From NCBI GenBank assembly GCA_035236585.1, contig CP141136.1, positions 28,984,449-29,048,448 on the forward strand: a DNA stretch of 64,000 bases, written 5' to 3'. The notes beneath the pieces are model-generated. The model searched no databases. It was not told the DNA's origin and saw only the letters and a program-made list of their open reading frames with translations. Position 1 is the first letter of the stretch, and each line of letters opens with the position of its first letter. The position numbers were made by a program, and so were the translations under genes. The stretch is from Warburgia ugandensis. Its lineage: Eukaryota > Streptophyta > Magnoliopsida > Canellales > Canellaceae. Positions 13,374 through 26,346 of the stretch are shown here, in pieces.

Positions 13374-13551
13374 GAAGGGGAGCCTTGGCACAACAATAGA
13401 GTCATCATCGTGTGACCTTGAGATCACAAGTTTAAGGTGTGGAAACAGCCTCTTGCAAAAATGCAAGGTAAGGCTACATGCTATAGACCCTTATGGTCTG
13501 GCCCTTCCCCGGACCTTGCATAGCGGGAACTTTGTGCACTGGGCTGCCTCT
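13374..13551 (+). mobile_element. Au-type SINE with perfect target site duplication
   Basis: Head 'ggggagccttggcacaacaa' (A box region), then 'tgtgaccttgagatcac' and a B-box-like 'aagtttaaggtg', 'gaaacagcctcttgca', 'tatagacccttatggtc', 'cccttccccggacc' and the 3' end 'tttgtgcactgggctgcc'. The 18 bp TACATTTGTGGACCTTAT occurs exactly at 13356-13373 and 13552-13569. It sits in an intron of the GUF1 relic and was probably the most recent SINE arrival in the window. Confidence 0.95.
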
Positions 13552-14562
13552 TACATTTGTGGACCTTATAGGAGTATGGCAATAAAGTTATTTCTACCAT
13601 TCAAACTGTACCATATATCTTTCGGTTTTTAGACAGAATGTATGAATAACGAATGTTCTGTTTCTTCTACCCTTTAGAAGTTTTCTATGCACTGTATTTA
13701 ATATCCTAATATTACTTTGGTTATCAAAGTACATGTTAAGAATCCTACCGCACTGGTCCTAAATGCAAAAATGCAGATGACAGCATGTTGGAAACCATCA
13801 GTAAATTCGACCATAATTATTCCTAGTGAGTAAGCTCTAATTCCTTCTTTAGTTGCTTTTTTGAACTTAATCTAACATATTACTGCCTTCTTTTGTTGCT
13901 CTTTAGAACTTATTCAAACATGTTACTTTTAGGAACTCTATAGTGAACATTTAAATATTTTGCTACAATTTTGTTACTTACAGATATGTGGGGCCTGTTA
14001 TTACCCTTTGCTCTGAGGGAAGAGGACAACAGTTGTAGTACTCATTTATTGATAGGTCATTCTCACTACAAACCTATTGTTGCTTTTTTCAAAAAATAAG
14101 GATGCCTATATATTTTATTGTCTATTGCTACTTTGTAGTCAATGGGATGAAATATCATATGCCATTAAGGGAGATTATCATTTATTTCTATGGTGAACCA
14201 AAGAGTACACTTTTGGATATGCCTCTTTGAATTATGAGGATACAAAGTTTGAAAATTTCTCATATCTATGCCTAGGAATTTCTATTTGCATGTTATGAGA
14301 TTGTAAATAATGACACTTTTGCATCACTCATGACCAATCATATATGAGAATTTATTTGTTGATTCCATTCATTGCTTTTGCAGAGAAATATTGTATCTCT
14401 ACACGAGAAACAATGAAAAGTTGAAGTATGAAATTATGGAAAAAGTAAAGGAGAACTTGAGGAAAGATGTCAGTGTAATTCATCAATGCGAAGTTATCAT
14501 AGAATTAGCTTCTTTGAGTATAAACTACATATTACGCCAATGCTAAACTATGTATTACACCA

Positions 14563-14625
14563 AAGCCTTTTGGTGCAATGGCATAAAGAGTCTCTCACCT
14601 AGGTGATCAGGTTTCAAGACTGTGT
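14563..14625 (+). mobile_element. Au-type SINE, 5' head only
   Basis: 'CTTTTGGTGCAATGGC' and 'GGTTTCAAGAC' fit the A and B boxes of the other SINEs at the right spacing. The sequence is cut off shortly before the LTR that begins at 14639, so the LTR element probably inserted into this SINE. Confidence 0.5.
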
Positions 14626-14638
14626 ATGGGTTTGTGCA

Positions 14639-15748
14639 TGTTGATGTTTAACTGCAAGTGCATGGGCTATTATAGTATAGTTATGCAAATACGGGTCGAT
14701 CCCACAAAGACTCGCTTTAAAAGATGGAGTTTTAAATAAAATTCAATTAATAAAAATAAAAAAAAATAAAATAGAATTTATTTAACTACTGTAATTTACA
14801 GAATTTCTAATTCAAAAAAAAAAAAAAAACAGAAAATGAAACTAAACAAGCAGTCTTGGATAACACTGTCCCTAAATAAGCAGAATGTGGATAAAGTAAA
14901 ATCAGAATAATCAGGGACACAGTTGTAATTACTGAAAAAAGACAGATGAGATTCTTATTAAGTGCTAAAGGGAAAAATCAGAAATAATGAAAAAAAAGAA
15001 GAATCCGAAGAAGGAGAAGATGCCAGAGGAAGAGGAGAGTGGAAGAATGGCGGGTGCGATCCGAGGGAGAATGAGGTAAAACTATGACTAGTGACAGCGG
15101 TGAAGGATCTGGGTGGCGGATGGTGGTTGTGCGACATCTTGCATTGCCACCAGTGAAAGCAGTGATGGATATTGGCCGGTGGGATGGTGAGTGAGTTAAG
15201 GAGTCGCTGATGATGCCAATGCATCGGGTGGCATGGAACAGAGAGACGGAGAAGGGAGAGGTGAGATCTATGCAAGAATAGAGGAAGGAGCCGTGCTGGA
15301 GGGTGATTGGAGAAGGTGACTATCCACTGATGCAGAGAGCCAAGAGAGGGAGACAGATTGGGAACAAAGGAGAAGGGGATGGTAGTTGGCCAGCCTACGG
15401 TGGTGATGCAAGGAGAAATAGGGAATAGGAGAAGGAGTAGAGAGAAGAGAGTGGAGAGGAGAGGAGAGGAGAATTGAAGAGGGATACAAGGGAGAGAAAG
15501 GGAAGGAGGTGTGGAGTGGAGAGAGGAGGGTCGTGGTTTTCCAACCAAAGAGATGAAGAAGAGACGTGGAGTGGAGAGAAGAGAATGGAGAGGAGGAGAA
15601 TAGAGAGAATCAGCTATCCAAGGAGGTGAAGAAGAGCAGTGTGAGACAGAGGAGAGCAAGATGGAGTAGAGGTATAGAGAGAGCAGAGTAGTAGGAGGAG
15701 ATGAAGCAGGGAACAAAGGTGAGGGGAAGGAGAATGTGCATTATGAAG
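14639..15748 (-). repeat. Left (3') LTR of the non-autonomous element, part 1
   Basis: Matches 26347-27599 along its length, including the purine-rich block at 15400-15720. Interrupted at 15748 by a solo LTR and continuing at 18465. The long Ser/Pro/Leu open frame opposite the purine block is a by-product of base composition. Confidence 0.85.
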
Positions 15749-18464
15749 TGTAATGGCCGAGCAATTTATGCTATTTTTAACAAAAAATTGGACATCTTAT
15801 AGAACATGAAATGTGTTAAATGTTTCACTTTATTTAAAATAGTAAACAAAGGAATTTATGAGGAAACTTGATACCATTAGATTCTACTCGAAAAATGGAA
15901 TCCAATGCTTCAAAAATCACCCAAAACCTAGTTTGTATGAAGAAGTTATAGCTGTTTAAAGATCAGGAGCAGTTCTGGAATTTAAACAGAAAAACGAAAA
16001 AAAATTGAAAAACACAGGGGGCCGTTTTGATAACGGCACCCCCTGTCATCTTCCTCCCCAGATTTTTCCAAAAACCCTCAAATCCTGATTTTTCTAGAGG
16101 GATCTGTCACCGCCAAGGGCGGCACCGCCATTGGCAGCACCGCCATAGCAGGGCTATAAAAAGCCCCATCTCCCCCTCTCAAAAACACGATTTTTTGGCA
16201 AGTTTTGGACTGGGGTTTCCGGCAAAAACTGAAAACCTGTCTCTCTGTGTTTTCCGACAACGGCCACGCCCAAGTTAGGCTGGCCATTTCCATTTCCCAT
16301 GACCCCTTTCTCCTTTCTTGTACTGGCAACAGGGTTTCCACCTTCATCGAAGAATTCCGGTGAGATGGGGTTTCAGACGGAAATGGGGTTCCACCACCGG
16401 CGATGGGCATCCCCAAGCTACCTAGGTAATCCTGTTCTTCTCTCTCTCTCTTGGTTCTTCCCCTTTCAGGCTAAATCCATGATGGATCTAGCATTCTCAT
16501 ACGTTTTCTAGCCGGATTTCCTGGCCGGAAAACGTCCCCAAACTGGCTCAGACGACCTTGCATGAGCTAGGCGTCCCAGGGACACCTTACTCCATGTGCG
16601 CCTGGGACAGGGTCCCAGGGATGGGCTCCGAGCGTACGACAATGCATACACTGTCCCAGGTGCGGCCTTCGGGTGCGCATGCGACATGGGGCACGGGTCC
16701 TGGCTCGACCAGGGTGCACGGGGTGCCCTGGGAGCTGAGACGTTCCATGCTACAAGGTGCGTCCGTGCGATGATGAGCGTCATAGCACGTCACTTGAGCA
16801 TGCATGTGCGAATGCAAAACGCGGTCCCTATCACGGCCTTTGGGCATGCACGCACGTGAGGCGGTCGTGGTTCAACCAGGATGCACGGGGGTCCTAGGAA
16901 CTGGGAACATGCTGACCCAATGAGACTTTAAAGTTAGGATTAGAGGATAAATTACAGAGTTTAACTATGGGAAAGTAGATCCACACCATAGGATCTAGCT
17001 TGACAATGAATTAGGCAAGGACCATGGACCCTTAAGGCAGATCTAGCGATCTAATATCTAAATAGACTGAAATTGATACGGACTCCTTGTATCCATTCAT
17101 ACCCAGGAGTTTATAAATGGGACCCAGGGACAGGTTGAGTGATAAAGGATGCGACTCCAGGAGACTTTGAGGTAGGTGCTCTATCGCTACTAGACTTTTA
17201 AAAAGAGCCATGATTGTTTTGAGACTGACTTATTTTATGACTTGTTTAGCTTATAAACGAATTCAGCATGCATATGACAAATACATTATGCATAGACATG
17301 TTTTACAAACAATTGCATATATCGCATGATTTGTGAGCATTGAGTTCTTGAAAAATTGCATGTCCTTGAGGGTTACCAAAAGACGCTGGAGTGCCCAAAA
17401 GACGCTGGGTAAGCAGTTGTGAGGGCCAGGCAGTTGTGAGGGACCCAAAGAGGACAGGTTTTGAAAAAGAGGATTTTCGCTTGTTTGATCTTATATGATT
17501 TGGGCTAGTAAGCTCGTGGGTGCTATGATGAGGGGTCTGGGTTGGCCACTCAGCCTCTACCACTACTAGGTGGAATGGGTACCACGCCCAAAAAGGGCAT
17601 GTCCCTACGTCGACTACATTGGGTACAGGGGGCTACCACTGGTGTTACAACACTGGGTCGATGTGTCATATGCCCCGTGGAGGCTATGACACTATGTCCT
17701 CAAGTACCCGGGGACCACACGGAGGCGAGGTCGTGGGCATAGTTTGGGCCTTATGGTTTCGTGGATTTACTTGCATTGCATATGGCATGACATGAGGTTG
17801 GTCGACCATACCATACCATATATCCATGAATTGGATTCAGTGGAGCATCTTATGCATATCATTATGTTTATGATATATGATACTTTCGACTTGGATTATG
17901 CTATTTCTTTAAGTCGTCAGTATTCCGATTTGACAGTGGTTTTTAATATCGATATTGAACATGATTGATTGAACATGCACATGTTTTAAAGAGCATATGA
18001 TTTTAAACATAGCATGCATTGTAAAACTAGTAATGATAGACTCCTACTGAGTATAGTATATACTCACCTATCCTTAACATTTTTTAGGATAGTTCTACTT
18101 ACAAATAGAAGACGCCTCAAGAGATATTAGTGCTACAAGCAAGTGCATAAACAAAGGAGACAATTATACTTGTGAGTAAACTCTCTACCCTTTGAACATG
18201 TATTTGTATTTATTTACAGTTGGGCTGTGTGCTGTGACTGGATAGACCTGGGGGAAAACATTTATGATTTCTGAAGTTTTTCAAAAAACTAATTTGGTTG
18301 TTGTGAAAGCAAATGACACTCGGGGTTTTCAAAATGTGCTTAAAGCTAAAGATTTTCCCTTGCATTGCATGGTTTTTATAAAATGGTTTTCACATAGGGA
18401 TGCATCCCGCCTTAGGAATTAGATCTTGCATTTAAAAATGCATGGGAAAACCTGGGTCATCACA
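15749..18464 (+). mobile_element. Solo LTR A (2.7 kb) nested in the left LTR
   Basis: Starts TGTAATGGCC and ends GGGTCATCACA. It is a plus-strand relative of 22929-25646, which is on the minus strand and almost equal in length (2716 against 2718 bp). The flanks TGAAG (15744-15748) and CAAAG (18465-18469) are a decayed 5 bp target duplication: the sister LTR has CAAAG at the empty site (near 27598). Internal landmarks include a TATA-like box at 16154 and a G/C-rich block at 16550-16900. No primer site or internal region follows, so it is a solo LTR. Confidence 0.85.
16154..16162 (+). promoter_or_regulatory. TATA box of solo LTR A
   Basis: CTATAAAAA lies about 405 bp inside the LTR. The reversed sister LTR has CTATAAAAA at 25260-25268, about 380 bp inside. 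Conservation at the same place in both copies supports a promoter core that starts the LTR transcript. Confidence 0.55.
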
Positions 18465-19211
<747 letters not shown>

Positions 19212-19227
19212 CACCCTCTAACCAGCA

Positions 19228-19248
19228 TTTTGCTAGTCCCTAGCAAAA
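19228..19248. repeat. Perfect 9 bp inverted repeat beside the LTR
   Basis: TTTTGCTAG, a 3-base loop TCC, then CTAGCAAAA. It lies about 17 bp inside the element from the LTR edge, next to the presumed polypurine tract. Confidence 0.85.
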
Positions 19249-21470
19249 GATGCAAAAAAAATCAACTAAATTTTTTTCTTTTTCAAGTCATCTCCACTTT
19301 TTTCTCAGAGAATTATCTTCAATAAATCTATCCACTTTAGCAAACTAATAAAGATGACTAAAGAATTCAAAACCCTACCCATATGCTAAAAACATTTAAC
19401 TTAAGCTCAGATCTCAGAGTGAGTGTGTGCGTGTAAAGTCTACACATAGAATAATCTTTATCTCTAAGTAGACTTCTAACTTTTGAACTCCATCTGAAAT
19501 ATGTTTTTGACCTCAATCCTTACTAATGGACATATGCTCAGAAATAAAATCTCTCAGATAGAGGGTTCAAATCATATCTTTCTTTTAATTATGTGAGAAG
19601 AGTCAATAAAAGCAAATTTATCTCATATATACTCATGAAGAATGGGAGTTACTAAGGAATTTAATTGTTTTGATCCCTTTTGAATGGATGCCATTACCTA
19701 TGAATATTTAGAAATATCACTCTTTTAGATGCTATCCATTCATTTCCTCATCAAGACTATATTCCTCCTAGAATCAATAGGTCTTTAATTGGGATGAAAT
19801 ATAGGCTTAGGACAAGGTACCAAAGAAAGAGTATAAGGGTATTCAAAGTTTCTTTAAAAATAAGTAGAGGTCTTCTACTAGAGTTGACAATTCTACTTTT
19901 CTTTGCTTTGTTCTAAAGTGAATATTTCTTTTTTCATTTTTCTTTGCATTCTTCAAACTTTTTCTTCTATAATACTTTTCTTTCTTTTCATACTTTTGAA
20001 TCACTTTGAAGAATCTTTCTTTTGTTGATATCCACTTTTCTATTTTTATTGCAACTAAAAGGTATTCTTTCATTCATCTCAAACTTATTTTTCAAATAAA
20101 ATGGGTAATAGATAATTTATATTGGGTTAATATGGGTAAAGGGTAATTTGGATGACAAAAGAAAAGGCTTATATTGAAAGCTCAAGTTGGCTGACTAGTG
20201 GTAAAATACTTCTGAGTAGGCTTTATGTCTTTAGGTTTACAACAAGGATGGCCTAAATCATTTTCTAGGTTTTCTATAATCTATCAAATTCAATGAACTT
20301 CAAGAATTTTAAAGGTAATATTCTAATTATTCAAGTAATTAGCCAAATTTAAGATTTTATGATCAATTTGCTTTAAGCACGCTGAAGAAAATTAAGAACA
20401 TTTATAACCTCTCACAAAAAATGGATGGCTCTAAAACTCACTTACGTTATAGGTCTCCATTGAATTTCTTCAGAATTTCTAAGTTATAGTCACTTATCAA
20501 TTTAGACTATTTATATGCAACTACGTGTACAGATGTGATTTGAGACTTTTCTTTCATAGAATACTTTAGAAAATGAATAAAATAATGAATTAATCATATT
20601 CAATTCCATTAATAAGCTAAAGTTATCCAGATTATACTTTAGAAAATCCAATTCTCATCATAGTATAGGAAATGACCTAAAATTTTTCATTTTTCCAATT
20701 TTTTTTTGAAAAATAAAGGAAATCACTTAAAAATCTAAAAGAGAACTAGAATTTGCTAGAATTATACAGCCCCCAACTTGAAAGAAACATCTTCCTTAAT
20801 GTTTAAAAAGTAGGACCTAAAATGAATATAGGTGATGTAGAAAACAACAAAAATGAAAAACTCTGGGTTGCCTCCCAGTGAATGTCAAGTTTAACGTCTT
20901 CAGTTAGACATATCCTAATACACCCTAATCTACACCCAATTGGTATTGAGTTCTCCTAATCTTAAGAATGAAATGGAAAGATTTCTCACACCACTTCAAA
21001 ATCTCGCAGTAGTCTATATATTTCATCCACCTTGAAATTTTTGGTGATGGTAACATTACAACACAATAGACTACCATGAATGTAAATTGAGTGGGACCAC
21101 TCTGATGATCTCTTATGTTCAAAATTTCACACTAATCAATATAATTCCTCCACCTTAAAAATATAGGTGGTGGAATCTCTATAACAATGGAGCTACTAGG
21201 AATTTAAATTCTTTTAAATCACATGGATGTGGATGGTCCTCCTTTTTCCTTACATTTTTCCGAAATTGAGGTATAAGCTGACCCTGCCCTTCCTTAAAAG
21301 ATTGTTCTTGTATTAATAGAGGAGGGAGCATGGTTTTGCTTATATCCTGATTATCTTATAGTGTGTACCTTAGAGTTGGTTGATGTATGGATAGTATATC
21401 AATGGACTCTTTCTTTTCCTATCCTATTGGCACATGCAATACTTCAGGTGGGCCTAATTTCTTATCTAAT
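19249..21470 (-). other. Non-coding internal region of the non-autonomous element
   Basis: No gene seen. On the minus strand a 'ctgggaggcaaccca' phrase (about 20868-20884) is a familiar mark of the 3' untranslated internal part of plant Gypsy-like elements. 19850-20080 is rich in TTC/TCT. Confidence 0.6.
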
Positions 21471-21479
21471 GGTTATTCA

Positions 21480-22428
21480 AATAAGGTATGGAGGTCCCAA
21501 TTAGGTACATCTTCAACATTACAAGGCTCAATTTGAATTTGAGGCTCTGTAAGGGGTTCTACTTTGTCTTGCCATTGAGGAGTGTTCGTTGGTGGCACAA
21601 TCTCCAACAATTCCTTTACCTCTTCAAAGGATGTTCCTTCATTAATTTTATAAAAATAGATAGGACACGAATTGAGTGGTTCTGTGTTGGAGGTTTCTAT
21701 GAATTCATATCTTCCTCAATGGAAGTCTCTTCATTAGAATCATAATAATGATTCAGATCTGCCTCGAGTATATCTGTATTGGAGATTTCTGTGGATGGTA
21801 GGGGACTTTGCATTTTTAAATGATCACATGCTTTCCCTATCCTATCATCATTAATAGATGGTTCATCCTTATTCTCATTTGGTTCAAATTCTCCAAATCT
21901 TTCCATAAATGCAGCATGTAATTGACCCATCTCTTCATGAAGTTGTTTAGTCGATTCTGCAAATAACCCAAGGGTCTCGTCAAATGTGTCTTCCTCCTGT
22001 GATGAAGGCATCAACTCAAAAGGCACATACTGATGTGTCATTAGAGTACTGGGAAAGGATTGATCAGGTTGGAACCATAATTGTTGTCCCTGATTTTTGT
22101 GATAATCATGGTAGGGTTGATTAGGGTATGGTCATGCTGATTCTTCCTGAGATGGTTGATAATCCTGAGACCATGATTGTTCATGATGCCTAGCCCATCC
22201 ATTATAATCTTGGTAATTAATCTCGGGATAGTAATTATTGCTAGGTTCAGTGAATGCATGAGGTGCATCCATTGGCTCCTGATAATAATCATTATAAGTA
22301 GAGCTATATGGCCAAGTAGAGTTGGGATATTGTGCTTCAGGATAAGCATAATAATTATTGTACAGAGGTTGTGAATATGACTCAATATCTTGCTTTGAGG
22401 CAAATAACCTATCCCTTGTAGGAGTCAT
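21480..22428 (-). pseudogene. gag-like relic of the non-autonomous element
   Basis: The minus strand reads from MTPTRDRLFASKQDIESYSQ through a Tyr/Asn/Pro-rich region (YNNYYAYPEAQYP … YNDYYQEP), meets a single TGA at 22132-22134, and goes on in the same frame through HDYHKNQGQQLWFQP and an acidic part (LPSTEISNTDILEADLNHYY) to a TAG at 21697. A frameshift then continues it (INEGTSFEEVKELLEIVPP … EDVPNWDLHTLFE) to about 21480. Composition resembles the disordered middle of gag-type proteins in Tat/Athila-like or TR-GAG elements. No zinc knuckle or protease motif was seen. Function beyond 'gag-like' is not supported. Confidence 0.55.
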
Positions 22429-22928
22429 CCTTTATCTATGCCCTTCTTGATAGGCCATTGTAATCAACCTTTATATACAACAAAATCATTGTATACAATG
22501 AATGAGTACTTCTCTTTTTTCCTTTTTTTTTTGCACAATCAAGGACACAACCAAGCAATCCCCTAAAGCTAACAAGTATGGATATTTTGATTTTCTTGAT
22601 TTTTTGTGGGGACAATGCTTTTAATTAACCTAATCTAATGCTCCTACTCTCTTTAATAGCTGACTACTGCTTATCAATTAGATTTTGCCCAAAGTGGTTA
22701 ATACAACCATCATGTAAGGAGGCATTTAGACCTCAACAAACATTAATAGGAGGTGGGGAAAGAGCAAGGCTTTATTAGATAACCCCCAATAACCACAATG
22801 ATCAAAAGCCATTGGAGTGACAGTAAATCTTGTCCTATTAAGAGGGTCCTATGAGCATGTGATGACCTTATCGGTCTCTTCTAATTGATTTTTAACTTAA
22901 TATGAATGGTGGGATTGCACGCTTGAGG

Positions 22929-25646
22929 TGTGACGACTTGGGTTTTCCCATGCATTTTTAAATGCAAGATCTAAATTTCTAAGGCGGGATGCATCCCTAT
23001 TTGAAAACCATTTTATAAAAACCATGCAATGCAGCTGAAAATCTTTAGTTTTAAACTCATTTTGAAAACCTCGAGTGTCATTTGCTTTCACAACCACCAA
23101 AGTAGTTTTTGAAAAACTTCAGAAATCATAAATATTTTTCCCCAAGTCTATCCAGTCACGCACACAGTCCAATTGTAAATAAATACAAATACATGTCCAA
23201 AGGGTAGAGAGTTTACTCACATGTATAGTTGTGTCCTTTGTTTATTCACTTACTCATAGCACTAATATCTCCTGAGACATCTTCTATTTGTGAGTGGAAC
23301 TATCCTGAAAAATGTTAAGGATAGGGTGAGTATATACTATACTCAATAGGAGTCTATCACTACTAGTTTTGCAATGCATGCTATGTTTAAAATCATATGC
23401 TCTTAAAAACATGTGCATGTTTGAACAATCACGTTCAATATCGATATTAAAAACCACTGTCGAATTGAAATACTGACGACTTAAAGAATAACATTATCCA
23501 AGTCAAAAGTATCATATATCATAAACATAATGATATGCATAAAATGCTCAACTGAATCCAACTCATGGATATCTAATACGGTATAGTCGACGAACCTCAT
23601 GTCATGCCATATGCAATGCAAGTAAATCATCAAACCATAAGGTCCAACTATGCCCACGACCTTGCCATCGTGTGGTCCCCGGGTACCTAGGGACACAGCG
23701 TCATAGCCTCCACGGGGCATATGACACATCGACCCAGTGCCGTGACACCAGTGGTAGCCCCCTGTACCACATGCAGTCAACGTAGGGACATGCCCTTCTT
23801 GGGTGTGGTACCCATCCCACCTAATAGTGGTAGAGGCTGGCCAACCTAGACCTCTCGGCATAGCGCCCACGAGCTTATCAGCCCAAATCATATGAGATCA
23901 AACAAGCAAAAACCTCTTTTTCAAAACCTGTCCTCTTTGGGTCCCTCACAACTGCCTGGCCCTCACAACTGCCTACCCAGCGTCTTTTGGGCACTCTAGC
24001 GTCTTTTGGTAACCATTAAGGACATGCAAATTTTCAAGAACTCAATGCTCACAAATCCTGCAATATATGCAATTGTTTGCAAAACATATCTATGCATAAT
24101 GTATTTAATCATATGCATGCTAAATTCATTTATATGCTAAATTAGCCATAAAATAAGTCATGCTAAACAAGTCATATAATTTATACTTAAAACATGCATT
24201 CAAAACAATTATGGCTCTTTTTAAAAGTTTAGTAGCGATAGAGCACCTACCTCAAAGTCTCCTGGAGTCGTGTCCTTTACCACTCAACCCGTCCCTAGGT
24301 CTCATTTATAAACTCTTGGGTATGAAAGGATACAAGGAGTCCTTATCAATTTCAGTCTATTTAGATATTAGATCGCTAGATTTGCCCTTTTAGGGTCCAT
24401 GGTCCTTGCCTAACTCATTGTCAGACTATACCCTATGATGTGGATCTACTATTCCATGATTGACTCTGTAAATTGTCCTCTAATCTTAACTTTATAGTCT
24501 CGTTAGGTCTGCGTGTCCCAGTTCCCAGGACACTTGTGCATCTTGGTTGAACTGCGACTGCCTCACGTGCGTGCGGGCACAAAGGCCGTGCCAGGGACTG
24601 TGTTTTGCAAACGCACATGCAAGCTCAAGCGACGTGCTATGACGCACATCCTAGATGGCATCGCATGGACGCACCTTTTAGCATGGCTCGTCTCAGTTCC
24701 CAAGGCACCCTGTGCACCCTGATCGAGCCAGGACCCGTGCCCCATGTTGCGCACGCACCTGAAGGCCACACTTAGGACAGTGTATGCACTGTCATACACC
24801 TGGAACCCATCCCAAGGACCCAGTCCCAGGTGCACGTATAGCATGGCATCCCTGGGACGCTTGGTTCGTGCAGGGCCGGCCCAAGCCGGCTTGGAATGTT
24901 TTCCGGCCAGGAACCTGGCTGGAAAATGACTGGAAAAGACTAGATCCGGCATGGATCTGGCCCTAGGGAAGCAAACAGAGAGAGAAGAAGGAGGGATGGC
25001 TTACCTGGCAGCCGGAGATGGCACTCTTCCCGCCTGGTAGGTTGCTTGCCCAAACCCTTGGTGTTGGAAAACTCGAACAAGGGGGAAATCATGCAAGGCT
25101 GGAACAAGAGAAGAGAGGGGCATGGAGGGAAATGGCAATGGCCGGCTTGACTTGGGCCTGGCCCTTGCTGGAAAACACAGAGAGACGGGCTTTTGGTTTT
25201 TGCCCGAAACCCCAGTCCATACGTTGCCGGAAAACATATTTTGGAGAGGGGAGATGAGGTTTTTATAGAGGGGTGAAGGCGGTGCCCCTCAATGGCGATG
25301 GCAGACTTCTCTAGAAAATTCAGGATTTGAGGGTTTCTGGAGAAATCTGAGGAGGAAGACGATAGGGGGTGCTATTATCAAAACGGCCCCTGTGTTTTTC
25401 GTCTTTTTGTTTAATTTACAAAACTGCCCCTGATCTTTAAACGTCCGTAACTTCTTCATACGAACTCTGTTTTTGGCATTCTTTGAAGCGTTGGATTCCA
25501 TTTTTTGAGTAGAATCTAATGGTACCAAGTTTCCTCACAAATTCCTTTATTTACTATTTTAAATAAAGTGAAACATTTAACTCAGTTCATTTCCTATAAA
25601 ATGTCCAATTTTTGTTGAAAATGGTGTAAATTGGTCGGGCGTTGCA
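22929..25646 (-). mobile_element. Solo LTR B (2.7 kb) with perfect 5 bp duplication
   Basis: On the plus strand it starts TGTGACGACT and ends GTTGCA; on the minus strand it runs TGCAACGCCC … AGTCGTCACA. TGAGG flanks it exactly on both sides (22924-22928 and 25647-25651). It is the same family and length as solo LTR A but inverted. The perfect duplication suggests it is the younger of the two. A TATA-like box lies at 25260-25268. Confidence 0.92.
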
Positions 25647-26322
25647 TGAGGTAATTATCCTATGTGGGCCAAGGAGTGGTGAAAAAGTCCACTCTTGATC
25701 TCGTGGGGTCGAGTGCCCTTTCTAGTTATTTTTCACAAACCATTGCAATTTGATCAATATATAATTCACCTTAAAGTATTAGATGTGTCCTAAGATGCAA
25801 TTAAAAGCAATAAACTAATGCAAACCCTAAAATGCAACAATTATAAAGTATGTTTTCTATATGCAATTAACTACCAACCAATGCAAAATTACTCTAAATG
25901 CCAATCATAATCTAGAAAATAAATGAGTGAGAAAACTTACAGTAGGGTTTCATATGAAGATCAAGTGTGGGCCACCTTATCCCACACTTGCCCCGTATTG
26001 TTACAATCCTTTAAAATTGAAATTGAAAGTACAAATTACAAAGGGACCTCACTACAAGATTCATTAAAAAAAAAAAAATGAAAAATTTCTAATCTAAAAA
26101 AAAAGAAAAAACTATCTAATTGATGATGCTCCACTTGATAATTTCTTGAAAAAGAAAGATAATAATTAGTATCAAATTCAGGAAATAAAGGAGTTATGCG
26201 CTAAAAAAAAATTAAAGATGTACCTAAAAATGCCTAAAATGTTAAAAAAAAAATGTAATTCCTAATTTATTATTATTATTATTTGGATTTTTAATTAAAT
26301 TTTATGAAAACTCCTTTGCAAG

Positions 26323-26340
26323 TCCCTAGCAACGGCACCA
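26323..26340 (-). promoter_or_regulatory. Primer-binding site for tRNA-Asp
   Basis: TCCCTAGCAACGGCACCA on the plus strand matches the 3' end of plant tRNA-Asp (…CCGGCAACGGCGCCA type) with three transition differences. Minus-strand DNA would pair with the tRNA here, just downstream of the 5' LTR, which sets the element's direction. Confidence 0.8.
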
Positions 26341-26346
26341 AAAGCT

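Larger units (their letters stand above)
12234..14260 (+). pseudogene. GUF1: Broken GUF1 (mitochondrial EF4/LepA-type translation factor)
   Basis: GUF1 is a translational GTPase that acts on mitochondrial ribosomes. Four exon remnants are collinear with its middle and C-terminal domains. The first (12234-12388) reads FKPMKHMVFFGVYP … NDANASVTK … FGIGFR and ends at a GT donor. The second (about 13720-13829) reads NPTAL … TACWKPSVNSTIIIPSE. The third (13984-14055) reads YVGPVITLCSEGRGQQL. The fourth (14139-14260) reads MPLREIIIYFYGEPKS and then GYASLNYED in another frame. The introns 13830-13983 and 14056-14138 keep GT…AG ends that preserve the split Glu and Ser codons. Inactivating changes: TAG at 12315-12317, TAG at 14036-14038, and two frameshifts in the last exon. 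The GTPase domain and the exon following GIGFR were not found. Introns mean it is not a processed copy. The match is from memory of the family but spans more than 100 residues in order. Confidence 0.85.

Noticed and set aside
13374..13460. Possible tRNA gene (A and B boxes)
   Set aside because: It is the tRNA-derived head of a SINE; the cloverleaf cannot be closed and the body and target duplication show the mobile element.
14380..14520. Possible further GUF1 exon (AG before REILYLYTRNNEKLKYEIM)
   Set aside because: The reading does not resemble any part of GUF1 that I know, and there is no donor site at the expected place. Left unassigned.
14958..15716. 252-codon minus-strand open frame rich in Ser, Pro and Leu
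   Set aside because: It lies opposite a GA/AG-rich block of an LTR; the same kind of frame appears at 27051-27893 in the sister LTR. Composition explains the lack of stops.
16508..16859. Overlapping open frames on both strands in a G/C-rich block
   Set aside because: Part of solo LTR A. The same block, reversed, at 24560-24960 in solo LTR B has different frames, so no protein is conserved.
21488..21745. 85-codon plus-strand open frame
   Set aside because: Antisense of the gag-like relic of the leftward LTR element.
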